A DNA stretch of 64,000 bases from Codonopsis lanceolata (GCA_013146195.2 CM028379.1:159742437-159806436); one strand, 5' to 3'. Positions 23,397 through 36,000 are shown, counted from the stretch's first letter. The notes: a model not told the origin generated them from the sequence alone. Made by a program: numbers and translations.

Positions 23397-24450
23397 TGCT
23401 CCCGCAAGATGGACGACCGGTTAACAAGTCCAATCTTGGAGACAATTTCTTGGAAGGGACCTCGGCCAAGTGGTTTAGTAAGCAAATCAGCTAGCTGATC
23501 TCGGCTGGAAATAAAAGATACCCGAAGCTTCTTGTCTTGAACATGTTCGCGAACAAAATGATAGTCTAGACCAAGATGCTTCATACGTGAATGGAACCTC
23601 GGATTGGCAGCAACATAAGTGGCTCCTATATTATCACAATAGATAGCTGGTGGAGAAGATGAGATGTAGCCAAGTTCTTGGAGCAAATTTGAACCCATAA
23701 TACTTCAGCAGTCGTAGTGGCAATGGCACGATACTTGGCTTCAGTGGAGGAGCGAGCAAGAGAACGTTGCTTTTTGGAACTCCAAGAAATAGGATTTTTA
23801 CCTAAATAGACAACGTAACTAGTAGTGGAAATATAATCATCCTTATCACATGCCCAGTCAGCGTCATTGAAGGTATGAACAGTAAGAGGAGAGTCACGAC
23901 GAATGAGTAGTCCATGCTCAGAGGAGCCAGCCAAAAAACGAAGCAACTGTTTTAGAGCAACCCAATGCTCGGTAGTGGGACGATGCATAAATTGGGCAAG
24001 GCGATTGACAGCAAAGGAGATGTCAAGACGAGTAAGGGAGAGAAACTGAAGACTCCCAACAAGAGCACGGTATCCAGTAGGATTGGGCAAGGGAGTACCA
24101 GAAGTGAGAGTAAGAGACGGATGTGTGAGCATGGGTGTGGACATAGGTTTAGAGTTTTCCATGTGTGCCCGAGTGAGTAAATCCTGAACATAACGATGCT
24201 GACTGAGTAGAATACCCTCTTTGTGAGGGAGAACCTCAACACCCAAGAAATAAGACAGAGACCCCAGATCTTTGAGAGAAAAACGTGAGGAAAAGTTGGA
24301 GATAAAAGTAATGAGGAATGAAGAGTTGGGACCAGTGATGATAATATCATCGACATAGACAAGAAGGAAGATGATACCTTAGGGATGACGTAATGCAAAG
24401 AGAGAGGAATCGGAAATGCAGTTTTTGAACCCAAGAGAAAGAAGATGAGA
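23381..24450 (-). pseudogene. Copia RT end and RNase H (broken pol)
   Basis: Minus strand: the frame opens with HLLSLGF and DSSLFALRHP, a stop, then LLVYVDDIIITGPNS, which holds the catalytic YVDD of reverse transcriptase, then LGSLSYFLGVEVLPHKEG. RNase H follows with FNDADWACDKDDY, SWSSKKQRSLARSSTEAKYR and, after a one-base frameshift near 23688, NLLQELGY, IYCDNIGA, HVQDKKL and DLLTKPLGRG. The stop, the frameshift and the missing front two-thirds of RT make it inactive. Confidence 0.85.
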
Positions 24451-24459
24451 CCTTGTGGG

Positions 24460-25314
24460 AGCCACTTATGTTGCTGTTGAAGAAGGGCTGTGAGGCGGGA
24501 TTAGGAGGTGGGTTGGGAATGGTGATGTGAGGATATAAGTTGCGAAACATGGGGCACTGTGAGAGGGAATGACTAACCGAACGACACCACTGACACTTTC
24601 CTTTGTAAGGTGTATTAGGCCGAGGGGTATGAGGAGAGTTGGCAGTTGGGTTGGGAAGAAGGCCAGCGGCCAGAGAGGGAAATTTATGAGGGGTGTTTCG
24701 GTTGTTGTTTTTAGATACATAATGAACAGAAGAGGGAAAAGATGTGGCAGAGTTGGATTTGTGTTTGAGAAAGAGTTCTTTGTTGATGAGTTTCTCATGG
24801 AGCTCATCAAAGGAGATCGGGGGTTCACGGTTTTGGACAGCGGAGATGATACTGTCGTAGTCAGGGTCATTGAGTTGGTCGAGAATTTTGTCAATGATGT
24901 CTTCAGGATCAAGAGGGCGACCAAGAGAAGCAAGTTGGTCAGCGCAGGATTTGATTTCTTGCATGTAATCAGAGATGGGACGAGGCCCTTTGGTGATGTT
25001 ACGAAGACGATCTTTGAGTTGTTTAAGGTGGCCTTTAGAAGGGTGGTGGGGCAAAGAGAGATGAGAGGCACAATAGGGGCGGCTAGGGTGCCAGCAAGAG
25101 CGCCAAGTATTAACTTATCTTGGCGAAGCCAAGTGGAATATGAGGGATTGGGAGAGGTGGTGGAGATGGCAGGTTGTTCAGTGGAAGACTTAGTGGCGGC
25201 AGTAGCTTTGGTGGTGTTGGTGAGGGTTTCGGATGGGGCTAAGTGGGTGCCATCAATAAATTTAAAAAGATCAAGGCCGATAAGGGGTGGCCTCGATTTG
25301 GGTTTTCCAAGCAA
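24460..25314 (-). pseudogene. Copia gag with CCHC zinc knuckle
   Basis: The minus frame contains LKQLKDRLRNITKG, ISDYMQEIKSCADQLASLG, DPEDIIDKILDQLNDPDYDS and FDELHEKLINKEL, the UBN2-type gag core. A zinc knuckle CQWCRSVSHSLSQC (CX2CX4HX4C) follows for RNA binding. The N-terminal part, about 25055-25314, is spread over more than one frame. The reading runs directly into the RT segment at about 24450-24460, marking the deletion junction. Confidence 0.8.
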
Positions 25315-25329
25315 TGTAGTTTGTAGGGG

Positions 25330-25690
25330 TAAGCTAGGGTAAGTAAGAAATAAATTATGAGCTGTATCGGTTTGAGAAAATCAAACCGAGCTAAACCGTT
25401 TAAAGTTGAACCGAACCATGATGGTTCGAGACAATTTAGAAAGATGTCATTCAAAATTTAAGTAAACCAAGAAAATATTATAAAAACACGCTAAAAGGAA
25501 ACCAAGAAGGTTCAGCATAAAGGTATAGTTAGCCTTATAGTATAAGATAAAGTACTGAAAAATGGTTTGGTTTGGTTCGGTTTGACTCGATTGACATGTC
25601 AAGTCAAACCAAACCAAACTAGCTCGACTTCCCAAAATCTCAAACCGGAACCATATAGGAACCAAACCGAGGAACTTGGTGGCGGCGGTA
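25330..25690. repeat. GGTTTGGTTCGG-type inverted-repeat insert in the Copia leader
   Basis: Between the primer site and gag lie GGTTTGGTTTGGTTCGGTTT (near 25565) and inverted counterparts such as AACCGAACC (25410) and AACCAAACCGAGG (25660). This is the style of the hAT MITE at 48794-49422. Clean ends and a duplication were not found, so it may be a degraded nested MITE. Confidence 0.4.
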
Positions 25691-25793
25691 GAGAAGGGGG
25701 AGACAAGGAGATGGGGGAAGAAGGTTCAAGGAGGATGAATTTGGGGAAGGGAGGAAGCCGGGGTTTTTAGAGAATTATGATGCTCTGATACCA

Positions 25794-25994
25794 TATAAGA
25801 GAAAATGATATTGGGAAAACTTGATTGTATTATTGATGTAGTATTGTATATATACAAGGGGAATCCTAACCTAACTTGGAGACCAAGATAATTACAATAT
25901 GGAAAAAAATTACAACACTAAATATGAAAGGAAATCATATATAAATAAAAGTAATATTCTAGTAATCTTCTATATTTTCTATGTATTTCTATCA
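25794..25994 (-). repeat. 5' LTR of the deleted Copia element
   Basis: Partner of 23197-23396. The primer site on the minus strand (25782-25793, TGGTATCAGAGC) is immediately adjacent. Confidence 0.85.
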
Positions 25995-25999
25995 ATGAG

Positions 26000-26697
26000 T
26001 ACATATAATTGGAGGCTTACAAGTTTATTTTGTCTAGTTCACTAATATATTTTTATGCACTTAAAGACAAGATTACTCCCCAATCCGGCTAAGACCAGAC
26101 GACAAAGCTATCCTAGGGCCTGACAATTATAATATGAAACTCGTTAATTTATCTAATCCAATATGAAAATTATCATATTCAACCTAAAACGGTAATATTT
26201 TTGGGTCCAAGATTATTAACGGATCGGAAAGGGTTGGGTTAATGCGGGTTGAGCCCGTTATCTATTTTAACCTGATAGTTTTACTTTATAAATGCACTAG
26301 ATTGTGTGTTCGTGCCTATGACACAACGTTAGTATGAGAGCAGGTTATTGTAAGCTCGTGTTTAACGTATCCTAAATGAAATCCAACAAAAATATTGAGA
26401 AATATGAGGAGTGGGAGAGTTGGAGAGAGAGAGAGAGAGAGAGAGAGATGGATGGATAGTTGCGCAACCGCCTTCGCACATGTGAAGATATGTTTTAATC
26501 GTGATTGTAGGATTTCGGTAAAAAAATAAACCTCAACCTTTAGATATTAATCAATTGTGCATGTGCAAATATGAGCTATTGTATTATGGATGTGTGTGTT
26601 TTTTTTTTTTAAAGGAAAAATCGTGTTAAGATGGGGGCAACTTGTTACAAACACTTAGTTTAACCTTACTCAATTTGATCCGTTTGATATTGTGTCT
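26000..26697. other. Intergenic, with a (GA)n run
   Basis: A GA dinucleotide run lies at 26424-26449. Nothing else was recognised between the two Copia elements. Confidence 0.5.
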
Positions 26698-27189
26698 TGT
26701 TAGTAATTAGGCTTCTGGTCCGATTATTTACTTCCGCCCACATGAAATATATTTATATTATTAAAGGTTAATTAGTTTCCTAATCCGAAGGGGTTCAGGA
26801 CTGATCTAACTTAACCCACAACAAATAGGATTTCTTGTACAATAATATAAATAGGTCAACTAAAGGGATAAAACCCTAACCAAGAAGAACACGTCTTATA
26901 TAGGCCGCCCCTTTACTCTCTCTCTCTCTCTAAATTCTATCTCACTAAATACTCCCTCTAGCCTAACCATCAAGAAACTTGGATTTGCGGTGTGAACCAG
27001 TGATTGATATTCGTGCTACGTGATATCTATCTGACGAGAGAGACTTGCAGGATTGTTGATCGTGACATACGAAGATTGTAGCTCAAGTAAAAAGTCTTCG
27101 CTTCGCTCAAAGTTCAAGTTCGCACGAGGTAATTCATAATTACTTGTAGATAACGAACTTGTATGATATATGTGTAAATATATCCTTCA
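26698..27189 (+). repeat. 5' LTR
   Basis: Begins TG, ends CA, and includes a (TC)n run near 26918. It pairs with 33358-33853. Confidence 0.9.
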
Positions 27190-28630
27190 TTGGTATCTGA
27201 TCCTATATGCTTAATTGCTCGGTTTGTTATCTCATGAATTGCATGCTTTCAATTTTGGGTTTGTTTAAAAGTTTTACCCGATAACAAACCAAATGAGTTT
27301 TATTATTTTATGTGTAAAACGATTTTACTTTCAAGAAAAATTCCCTAAGACGAGGTGAACAACATACGAAATTCTCGTTGAAATCCGTTGGGTATTTTTC
27401 AAAATATCGCAATCTCAAGTTTTGTTGAAAATTGATTTTTCCGAAACTTTGCATGATGTTTTGACCTTTTTATTTTCTTTAAAACCGTGGTTTTATGGTT
27501 TGGACATCTAGTACTCCGCGAGGGCTTTCCAATGACATATTATATACTTAATTTTGACTTAAAATGAACATTTTACGGCCTCGCGAAATTGGCTCGCGGA
27601 TCACGTTCGCGAATCGATTTTCCAGGTTGAAAAATAGGCATCCTACGACCCCCACTCTCGGCCTCGATGTACGTGCCTTTTGTGGCACTCCTTTCGATGT
27701 AAAAAAATACATGAATGGAAAGTACTCGACGAGACGAATCCAACGCCACCATCCACGACCTCATCGGAGCTCGGGAAGGCGGCAGCGCGTGGACGGCACG
27801 CTTCGGCTGGGCGCACGAGCTTCTGCGTGGAAGACCAGTCAACCGTTGATCGGTCAACGGTCAAACAATTGACTGATGACGTGTTTGCCACGTCAGCAAG
27901 TAGGACCCACTATAGTGACATGCTCTTGGTGACGTTAACATGATGTCAGCCCTGCCACGTCAGCCCTAGCATACAGTCAGCGTCAAGTCACCCTTCCGAG
28001 GAAGCCCATACGCGCAGGTGTCACGTGTGAGCGCGTGCGGCGTTTCTGGACCTCCTTTTTTGAAACGGTCGGTATGTCTGGACGTTTTTTGGCCTTCTGA
28101 GTCCAATGGTGGCCTCTATTTTGGTTAATTCAGTCTGAAAGTATTTATTTTGGTTTTTTTTTGTGTATAAAAACTTGTTTTTTGATTTATAAAAATTTCA
28201 AAAATAATATCCAGGGGCGGTTTTGTCATTTTGTGACTGTTTAGGGCTATTTGGGACTGTTCTAAATTTTTTTAAAATTATTTGTGAATTTTAAACTATT
28301 TTAAAGTCATTTTTAGCATAATTAAATGTCATTTTGAGCTCTAAAATTGCGATTGAGACTATACATGACCCAATAAATTTATTTTCAGTAGTAAAAATAT
28401 TTTTTGTACATATTATGTGCTTGATGGATTTGTTCTATCTTATTTCTTTTGTTTAAATTATCAATTTATGAATATTTTCACGTTGTGCATACTTTGGTTG
28501 TGATTACGAGCCTCGTGGATTTTCCCTCCTTACGTGTATGATGTGATTATATTTAGTAATTGATTTTTTAAAAAAAAGTGAATCGAAATATATATGCTAA
28601 TGTCGTATTTTTGCAATAAATTGTAGTGAA

Positions 28631-29215
28631 ATGACTTCTAAGAATGTAATCGCTAACCTTAACAAGGGTGAGAAATTTGATGACACAAACTATAGTGTTT
28701 GGCAAAGAAAAATCACGTGCTTGCTACACAAGCAAGAGGTTCTTGAGAACTTAGATACCGTGATGACTAAACCAGAGTTGGGTAATTCTACCCTACCTCA
28801 AAATCGCAAAGATGAGCTTGTGGCTAAGTGCTATAATACGAGTCGCACAATGAGTGTTGCAACTTGTGAACTTTCTCTTGTTTCCCTTGAGGGTCCACGC
28901 AAGCCATATGGGCAACGTAAGAAACAAGTTAAAGGAATGCAAGCTCAGAATTTACCAAAACTAAATAAGATCACTAAACGTCGTAGAGGCAAAAAGGATA
29001 TTGCTAAGCAGAAGTGCTACAACTGTGGTACCTTGGGTCATTGAGCTCGGACTTGTGATCTTGAGCCCAAGAAGGTATCCCTTAATCCTATCTCCTTGCA
29101 AATTTGTGTTTGCTCTCATGTTTTATTAGTTGAATCTCTCTCTGTGTGGATTGTAGACTCGGACTCCACAAAACATGTGACAAGGGATCGAGGAGGATTT
29201 ATAGATTATCAAAAT
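28631..29215 (+). pseudogene. Copia gag and protease start
   Basis: The frame from ATG at 28631 reads KFDDTNYSVWQRKITCLLHK, a gag N-terminal signature. It continues to a zinc knuckle beginning CYNCGTLGH, after which a TGA (29042-29044) interrupts before ARTC. The gag is short: the usual middle region between the first ~75 residues and the basic stretch KRRRGKKD appears shortened. The same frame continues to WIVDSDSTKHVTRD at 29147, a protease-type motif with Asp-Ser-Asp in place of the usual Asp-Ser-Gly. A frameshift near 29214 follows. Confidence 0.75.
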
Positions 29216-32200
29216 TAAAAGTTCCTGCGGATACAAGAAGAATTTTCATGGGCAACAGTTCGTCTGTTGAAGTCAAAGGAGTTGGCTCATACCAACTTCA
29301 ATTGCGGAATGGACGCACATTGACTCTTCATGAAGTTCTTTATGCACCTGGAATTCGACAAAATCTATTATCAGTAGTACAATTGCTATGACATGGATAT
29401 TCTTTTAATTTTAGTGAAGATCACTTGGATATTTGTTTTGATGATGAGATTTTGGGACATGGTTTTTTGTCAGATAATTTCTTTAAATTAGATTTGTTGG
29501 ATTCCCATAATTCTTCTGTTAATTCTTCTTGTATGGTATATGATGATTCTAATTCTGAGTTATGACATGCTAGACTTGGACATATAGGAAAAGATATGAT
29601 GGCTAGATTGGCTAGAGAAGGCCTATTGGGGTCTCTCAGCAAAGTCAACTTACCCTTGTGTGAATCTTGTTTGGTAGGAAAAACTTGCCGAAAGCATTTT
29701 GGTAAGGCAAAAAGAGCCACACATCCATTAGAGCTAGTTCATTCAGATATTTGAGGACCAATGAATCTTAAGGCACGTCATGGAGCTTCTTATTTTCTCA
29801 CTTTTATCAATGACTACACACGCTATGGTTACATTTACCTTATTTCTTACCGCGATGAAGCTTTTAAGTGTTTTGAGTGTTTTCTCGCAGAGGTTGAGAA
29901 TCAAAAGGATAAAAGCTTAAAAAATTTTAGAACTGACCGGGGCCGTGAATATTTATCTGATCAATTTAAAGAATTGTGTGAGAAAGATGGAATATACCGA
30001 CAGTTGACAATTCCTAGAACTCCGCAACAAAATGGTGTTGCAGAACGAAGGAATCGAACATTGTTGGAAATGGTTAGGTCAATGATGGCACAGGCCAACC
30101 TCCCAATTTCGTTTTGGGGGGATATCCTAATGACTCTCGCCTACATACTTAACCGAGTGTCTTCTAAGTCAGTTCTCACAACCCCTTATGAACTTTGGAA
30201 AGATGAGAAGCCTAAATTGGGGCATCTTCATCCTTGGGGTTGTGCAGGTTATGTCCATAGTACCTCCAATAAGTTTGGAAAACTAGGCCCTAGAGGAAAC
30301 AAGTGTGTCTTTATAAGGTATTCAGATACCTCAAAGGGTTATGTTATGTACGGTGGAAAACCTGACGTAGGAATGACTGAAATGGAGTCGCGCAAAGTTG
30401 ATTTCATTGAGAATGATTTCCCACAGATAGGTGAAGTTAGGAAAGACTTTGAACTTTTTGAGATGGAAGAAGAACATATGACATCTTTTGGCGAAGGTGG
30501 GGAACTACCTCAACCCAATCTTACGGTACAACATGAGGTTGAGCCTATGGAAGTCGCCAATGAGAGTCAAGGTGATCTTCATCAGAGTGGGAGTACGGAT
30601 TCTAGTGGGAGTCTGATACTAGAGCGAATAAGTAAACGTGGAAATATACCTCATCGTCGATTTGCGATCGAAGAGGAATCTTTCCTAACTACTTCTTACA
30701 ATTCTAGTGAGCCCACATCGTTCAAAGAAGCTCTTTCTTTGCCTACAAACAATGAATGGATGACTACAATGGAAGATGAAATTTCCTCTATGAAAAAGAA
30801 TCAGGTTTGGGAGTTAGTTGATCTTCTGCAAGGTCGCAAAACTATTGGAAACAAATGGGTTTTCAAAGTCAAGCGAAAGTCAGATGGATCAATTGACAAA
30901 TATAAGGCATGTCTTGTGGCGAAAGGTTTTACCCAAAGAGAGGGTTTAGACTATGAGGAGACATTCTCCCATGTGGTGAGATTTTCCTCTGTTCGCCTAA
31001 TCCTAGCGATAGTAGCGCACATGGATCTATAACTTTATCAGATGGATGTTAAAACTGCTTTTCTCAATGGAGAACTAGATGAAGAGATCTATATGACTCA
31101 ACCAGAGGGTTTTGAAGTCAAGGGACAAGAGCACAAAGTGTGCCGACTCAAACGTTCCATCTATGGTCTCAAACAATCATCTAGACAGTGGTACATTCGC
31201 TTTAATCAAGCGATAACCTCAATTGGCTTTGTGATGATTAAGGAAGACCACTGTGTGTATGTTAAAGGATCCAAGAAAAAGATCTTGATTCTGTCATTAT
31301 ATGTTGATGACATCCTACTAGTTGGGAATGATATGGAGATGATAAATGTCACTAAAGAGTGACTGTCTGCGCTTTTCGATATGACAGACTTGGGTGAAGC
31401 AAGCTATGTGCTTGGAGTAAAAGTCATTAGGGATCGTTCGAAAAGATTTCTCGGTTTGTCTCAAGAGACTTACATTAAGAAAGTTATCGAACGATTTTAC
31501 ATGACTAACTCAAAACCCGTTGTCACTCCAATGGAAAAAGGATGCGTCCCCAGTACAAACCAATGCCCTAAGAATAAAGAAGAGAAAAAGAGAATGTCTA
31601 CGACTCCATATGCGAATGCGGTAGGAAGCTTGATGTATGCTATGGTGCATACTCGACCTGACCTATGTTTTGCAGTTGGGATGTTGAGTCGATTCCAAAG
31701 TAATCTTGGACCTCAACACTGGATGGCAGTGAAGAGGGTTCTGCGTTACTTGGTGGGAACCACAAATTTAACCCTATGTTACCAAGGTGGGGATTTGAGC
31801 TTGAAAGGTTTCACTGACGCGGATTGAGCTGGAGATGTAGATGGTTATAAATCTACTTCGGGTTATGCTTTCCTCCTTAGTGGTAGAGCTATCTCTTTGA
31901 GTAGCAAGCGACAGACTAGCACCGCCTTATCTACGATGAAGTCAGAGTACATGGCTTGCTCAACTGCGGTTCAAGAAGCTGTGTGGTTGAGGATTTTTCT
32001 TCAACATCTTAATGTTACGACGCATGTGGATCGTTCTGTAGTCATTGCTTGTGATAGCATGGCTACTTTAGGTTACACTAAAGTTCTCAAGTATCATGGG
32101 AAGACGAAACACATTAATATCAAGTATCATTTCACTAGAGACATGGTTGCAGAAAAGAAAGTTTTCCTAGAATATATTCCTACTAGAAGCATGTTGGTTG

Positions 32201-32274
32201 ACCCTATGACTAAGCCTCTAGCTAGAGAGATCTTTCAGGATCATATGTTGGGTCTAGAGCTTCGTAAGATTTGA
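29216..32274 (+). pseudogene. Copia pol: protease end, integrase, RT, RNase H
   Basis: One reading frame runs from about 29216 to the final TGA at 32272, broken only by stops at 29389, 29563, 29752, 31030, 31360 and 31825. Protease end: KVPADTRRIFMGN and HEVLYAPGIRQNLLS. GAG-pre-integrase: HARLGHIG. Integrase core: FINDYTRYGYIY, RTDRGREY and PQQNGVAERRNRT give the D, D and E positions. Reverse transcriptase: YKACLVAKGFTQREGLDYEE, QMDVKTAFLNGELDEEIYM and LYVDDILLVGND. RNase H: FTDAD, STMKSEYMACSTAVQEAVW and VDPMTKPLAREIF. Four stops fall on residues that are normally Trp. Confidence 0.9.
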
Positions 32275-33357
32275 CATTTATTCTAAGAACACTTTTGTTG
32301 ACAATTGATTATTATTTTTCATTATCGTTTGAATAAATTATAGTTTCATTTTATTCATTTTATATGTTAATTAGATATTTTAATATGAAATTACGTAGCA
32401 TATATATTTTGATTAAAAAGATGTCGTGGATATTGAATTGGCCCTCTCATACGGGTAATTCACCTTATCGCTAGTTGGGCGAGCAAGTTGAGATAGTAAA
32501 AGTGTTTGGCACCTACGAAGGGGGGTACGCAAATGACATTACATTTATCGCCTTGACATACGGCCAAGATGAAACCTTTCATAAAGGTCGACTTTATATC
32601 CCAAGGAAAAGTCCAAATGTGAGATCTTAAAAGAGACACTAAAAGAATGACTGTTTTTAAGTACTCAAGTTAGACGCCAGAAGGGCGGCTAGACTAAGAT
32701 TTGTATGACGTTTGAGCATGACATGCCTACTTTGTGTGGGAGTTCCGTCATAGTATACACTTCATACTGTATGTGACTATAATGCGATTAAAGAAATTGA
32801 TTGAATGATCATTGCTTCATCATTGTGTGAGTTCTAGTAATCAAATCCAGGTCACCATTATACCTTATGTGACTTAGAGCTATATCATGAACTTGGACGT
32901 TGTTGATGCTATTTTGGCATGCCGACCAACGGCTATGCACATACAGTCCTACAGAGCATTACTCAGAAAGCAGTTAATCAAGAGTGATTGATATGAGTGT
33001 CTAAGGAAGATAATATGATATGCATCTCTATTTTTGTGTTTCAATGCCATGGCGATCATATTGAACATACGGTTTAAGAGATTGATCTTGATGCACAAAT
33101 ATGTTGAGGTTTAAGCATCGCTCTTGAGGGATTGAGGATGCTTAAATTGATGTGTATATACGGTCTGGGGTATAGACAAGTTTTGTTTTCTAATGAGGAT
33201 GTTCTATACTGGTCAGATTGTGATTTGGTATAGCGCTCCACCCTTTATCTTTCTCGTCATGCCGCATGTTTCACTTCCAGTATGAAGAGGCATTGTTTAA
33301 CGGGTTTTGATGATACGATGTGGTTAGAGAAGTGAGCCCATGTGTGCGAGTGAGAGA

Positions 33358-33853
33358 TGTTAGTAATTGGGCTTGTGGCCCGATTATTTACTTCCACTCA
33401 CATGGAATATATTTATATTATTAAAGGTTAATTAGTTTCCTAATCCGAAGGGGTTCGAGACTGACCTAACTTAACCCACAAGAAATAGAGTTTCTTGTAC
33501 AATAATATAAATAGGGCAATTAAAGGGATAAAACCCTAACCAAGAAGAACACGTCTTCTATAGGCCGCCCCTTTACTCTCTCTCTCTCTCTCATAAATTA
33601 TATCTCACCAAATACTCCCTCTAACCTAACCATCAAGAGGCTTGGATTTGCGGTGTGAACCAGTGATTGATATTCGTGTTACGTGATATCAATTTGACGA
33701 GAGAGACTTGCAGGATTGTTGATCGTGACATACGAATATTGTAGCTCAAGCAGAAAGTTTTCTGCTTCGCTCAAAGTTCAAATTCGCACGAGGTAATTCA
33801 TAATTACTTGTAGATAACGAACTTGCATGATATATGTGTAAATTTATCCTTCA
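33358..33853 (+). repeat. 3' LTR
   Basis: Starts right after a purine-rich GCGAGTGAGAGA; matches the 5' LTR end to end with scattered substitutions and a small CT-run indel. Confidence 0.9.
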
Positions 33854-34415
33854 TGTCTAATGAGTTTTGACTCGTTTTGATCAATTACATATCCCAACTC
33901 AACTCATATCCAACACAACTTACCCAATTACCAAACCTAATTGTCTTTATTAAGTTTTATTATAAGTTAACTTGAACATGATGCTTACAACTTTTTAATA
34001 GGTCGATCACCATAAGAAAATGAACATTTCAACTACCTAATGGGCCCCATAATTTATTATTTTCTTTTTCATTCATGAATCACCTTTTTTTTTTTTGCCT
34101 TCCACAATGATAAGCTTGACGAAGATTGTATATGCCCTAGGAATATTGAGTATTTGTATATATTGGACATTAAATGTGGTTGATTATTTGACAAAGAAGT
34201 TCATCGCATTATTGCAATTTATGCTTTTTATAAGGGAGAGATATTTTGAAATTTGAATAGCTTGAAGATAGAGGTTGATCTCAGTTTGACTAAATAATTT
34301 GTCAATTAATAATTAAGAAGCGCGACTTTCAACAAAGTCATGTTTACTTTATCAAAAACCTAAATTTCTTCGCAATTTCCCTTAATTTTGATAATTGAAC
34401 ACGAGATAAGTCATA

Positions 34416-34696
34416 CTCTTTAAAATAAGTGTCCTTTTAGTAATTTGTGCATAAATTAATTTTTTTTATAAAAAGACCGGTATATCATTATTTATTTAAT
34501 ATAGTTAAGTTATACTAATATTTTATCTTTCCTCTTAACAATCCCCTTTATAATAATAATATCATTTAATTTAAAAGTAATAAATAAAAACAATTTTAGC
34601 AAAATATGAACAAATGTTTCTTGAAATCCTATAATAACACTTATTTTGGAAAAAAAAAACTTTGCCAAAACGATACCTATTTTGAAACAAAGGGAG
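34416..34696. mobile_element. Stowaway-like MITE (diverged)
   Basis: The left end CTCTTTAAAATAAGTGTCC and the right end, reverse-complemented as CTCCCTTTGTTTCAAAATAG, are flanked by TA on both sides. AT-rich interior of MITE size. Confidence 0.5.
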
Positions 34697-35723
34697 TACA
34701 TATTTATTACAAAAAAAAGTAAAAACATAATACATGATAACATCTCCTTCTGTTGTAAAATAAATGATGTTTTGTTATTTTGCATACAAATTAAGAAAAT
34801 TTATAAAAAACATTGATCTACCATTTTTAGGTGCAATTATTGTTAATAAATTGCTTTTTTTCTTTCATCTTAAGGTGTTCATCCATGCTTTGGCGTCGGT
34901 TGATCCGAACTCCGAAGTTATTTTCGTCTTTGGTTAATTGACAAAAGACATAAGCTTTGAAAATTAATTATAACACGTCTTTTTTCTTAATCTTCCTACT
35001 GTTGCAAGCTTCGTATTAATATTTTATTTTTATATTATTATCGTATATTTGATCGATGATCAAATTAAAAGATATTTATTTATATATTATAAATTTTGTG
35101 AATTAATTATGAATTTTTTTCAACCAAAGAAATCATTTGTAATAAATGAGATGATAAAAAATGAAAATATATTATAAACATAAATTACTCCTTAAATTGA
35201 CATGTATTTTTAGATGAAAATAATTGAAATTATTAAAAACATAACTTTTTTTCATAGAATATATAATAAAATATATAAATATTTCATTCCAAGTGCGGGT
35301 AGAAAAATAGAAATGAACATAAACAAAATTATAATTATGTTGGTAGTTAGGTTTGTTAGTTGAGATGAAAGAGATTTTATATTTTTTAAAGGATTGTATA
35401 GAGCGTGATTATTGAAATAGATTTTTTTTCCAAGTGTTGAAAAAGTATAAAAAAACAAAAAACGAGGTAACAAGAATGCGTTATTGGGTGGCATCACTGG
35501 AGATGCTCTAAAGATAAAAGGTTATGATTGTTGTGTTTGACTAAACCCACGAAATAACAAAAACCAATTAAATTTATTATATATATATATATATTGGTAT
35601 AAAAAGTAGTTTTTTTTAGAGCCCGTATATATATGACTCATATTTAAAATATGAAAAAATAAATAAAGGTAAGGTGTTAAAATGACTTTCCTCAAAAAGA
35701 AAGTTTGTAAACAAGACAATTAC

Positions 35724-36000
35724 TCCATCCATTTCACCCAAGCCCAAAGAGTTCATATTTGAAAAGTCTTATTAAGGGGATATATTAATGTCATTACTTA
35801 TTATAGTTAGTCATAATTATAAAAATACTTAAAAACACAAGCAAAATGCTTACAGTACAAGTGGAAGATAAAGATGAAATATTATAGAAATTGAAGCATA
35901 ATTTTTGAAAGTAAACTCTTACAGTAAAACATCTCAAAACAATACAATAAATTATTTGTCTGAAACAGATGAAATATTTGTGAATGGACAAAAAAGAAAG
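35724..36000. mobile_element. MITE of the 46651-46851 family, right end unresolved
   Basis: It starts TA|CTCCATCCATTTCACCCAAG. It shares AAGAGTTCATATTTGAAAAG, a TTATTATAG block and GCATAATTTTTGAAAGTA with the intron-4 MITE of the channel gene. The right terminus could not be placed. Confidence 0.5.

Larger units (their letters stand above)
23197..25994 (-). mobile_element. Internally deleted Copia LTR retrotransposon
   Basis: Two ~200-bp direct repeats (23197-23396 and 25794-25994) are flanked by a perfect 5-bp duplication, ATGAG (23192-23196 and 25995-25999). On the minus strand the LTR begins TGATAGAAATAC and ends CTCTTATA. A primer site TGGTATCAGAGC follows the 5' LTR, and a purine-rich GCGGGAGCA precedes the 3' LTR. 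Inside are gag with a zinc knuckle and, after a deletion, the end of reverse transcriptase and RNase H. Protease, integrase and most of RT are gone. At 2.8 kb it cannot move without help. Confidence 0.9.
26698..33853 (+). mobile_element. Full-length but decayed Copia LTR retrotransposon
   Basis: LTRs at 26698-27189 and 33358-33853 start TGTTAGTAATT and end ATCCTTCA. A perfect 5-bp duplication TGTCT flanks them (26693-26697 and 33854-33858). The primer site TGGTATCTGATCC follows the 5' LTR at 27191. The pol order, integrase before reverse transcriptase and RNase H, is Copia. The LTRs differ at roughly 30 positions by eye out of about 490, implying an old insertion. At least one frameshift and seven in-frame stops make it non-functional. 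Noncoding leader 27190-28630 and tail 32275-33357 hold no supported gene. Confidence 0.92.

Noticed and set aside
24569..25342. 257-codon plus-strand frame
   Set aside because: It is antisense to the Copia gag, which has clear gag and zinc-knuckle motifs on the other strand.
27564..27943. Cluster of overlapping frames on both strands
   Set aside because: GC-rich leader of the Copia element; no frame has a recognisable motif and all are mutually overlapping.
29216..32274. TGA recoded as Trp in the Copia pol
   Set aside because: This is a nuclear plant element with an extra TAA stop and a frameshift; simple decay explains it, and the neighbouring CNGC and PKP4-like genes use TGG normally.
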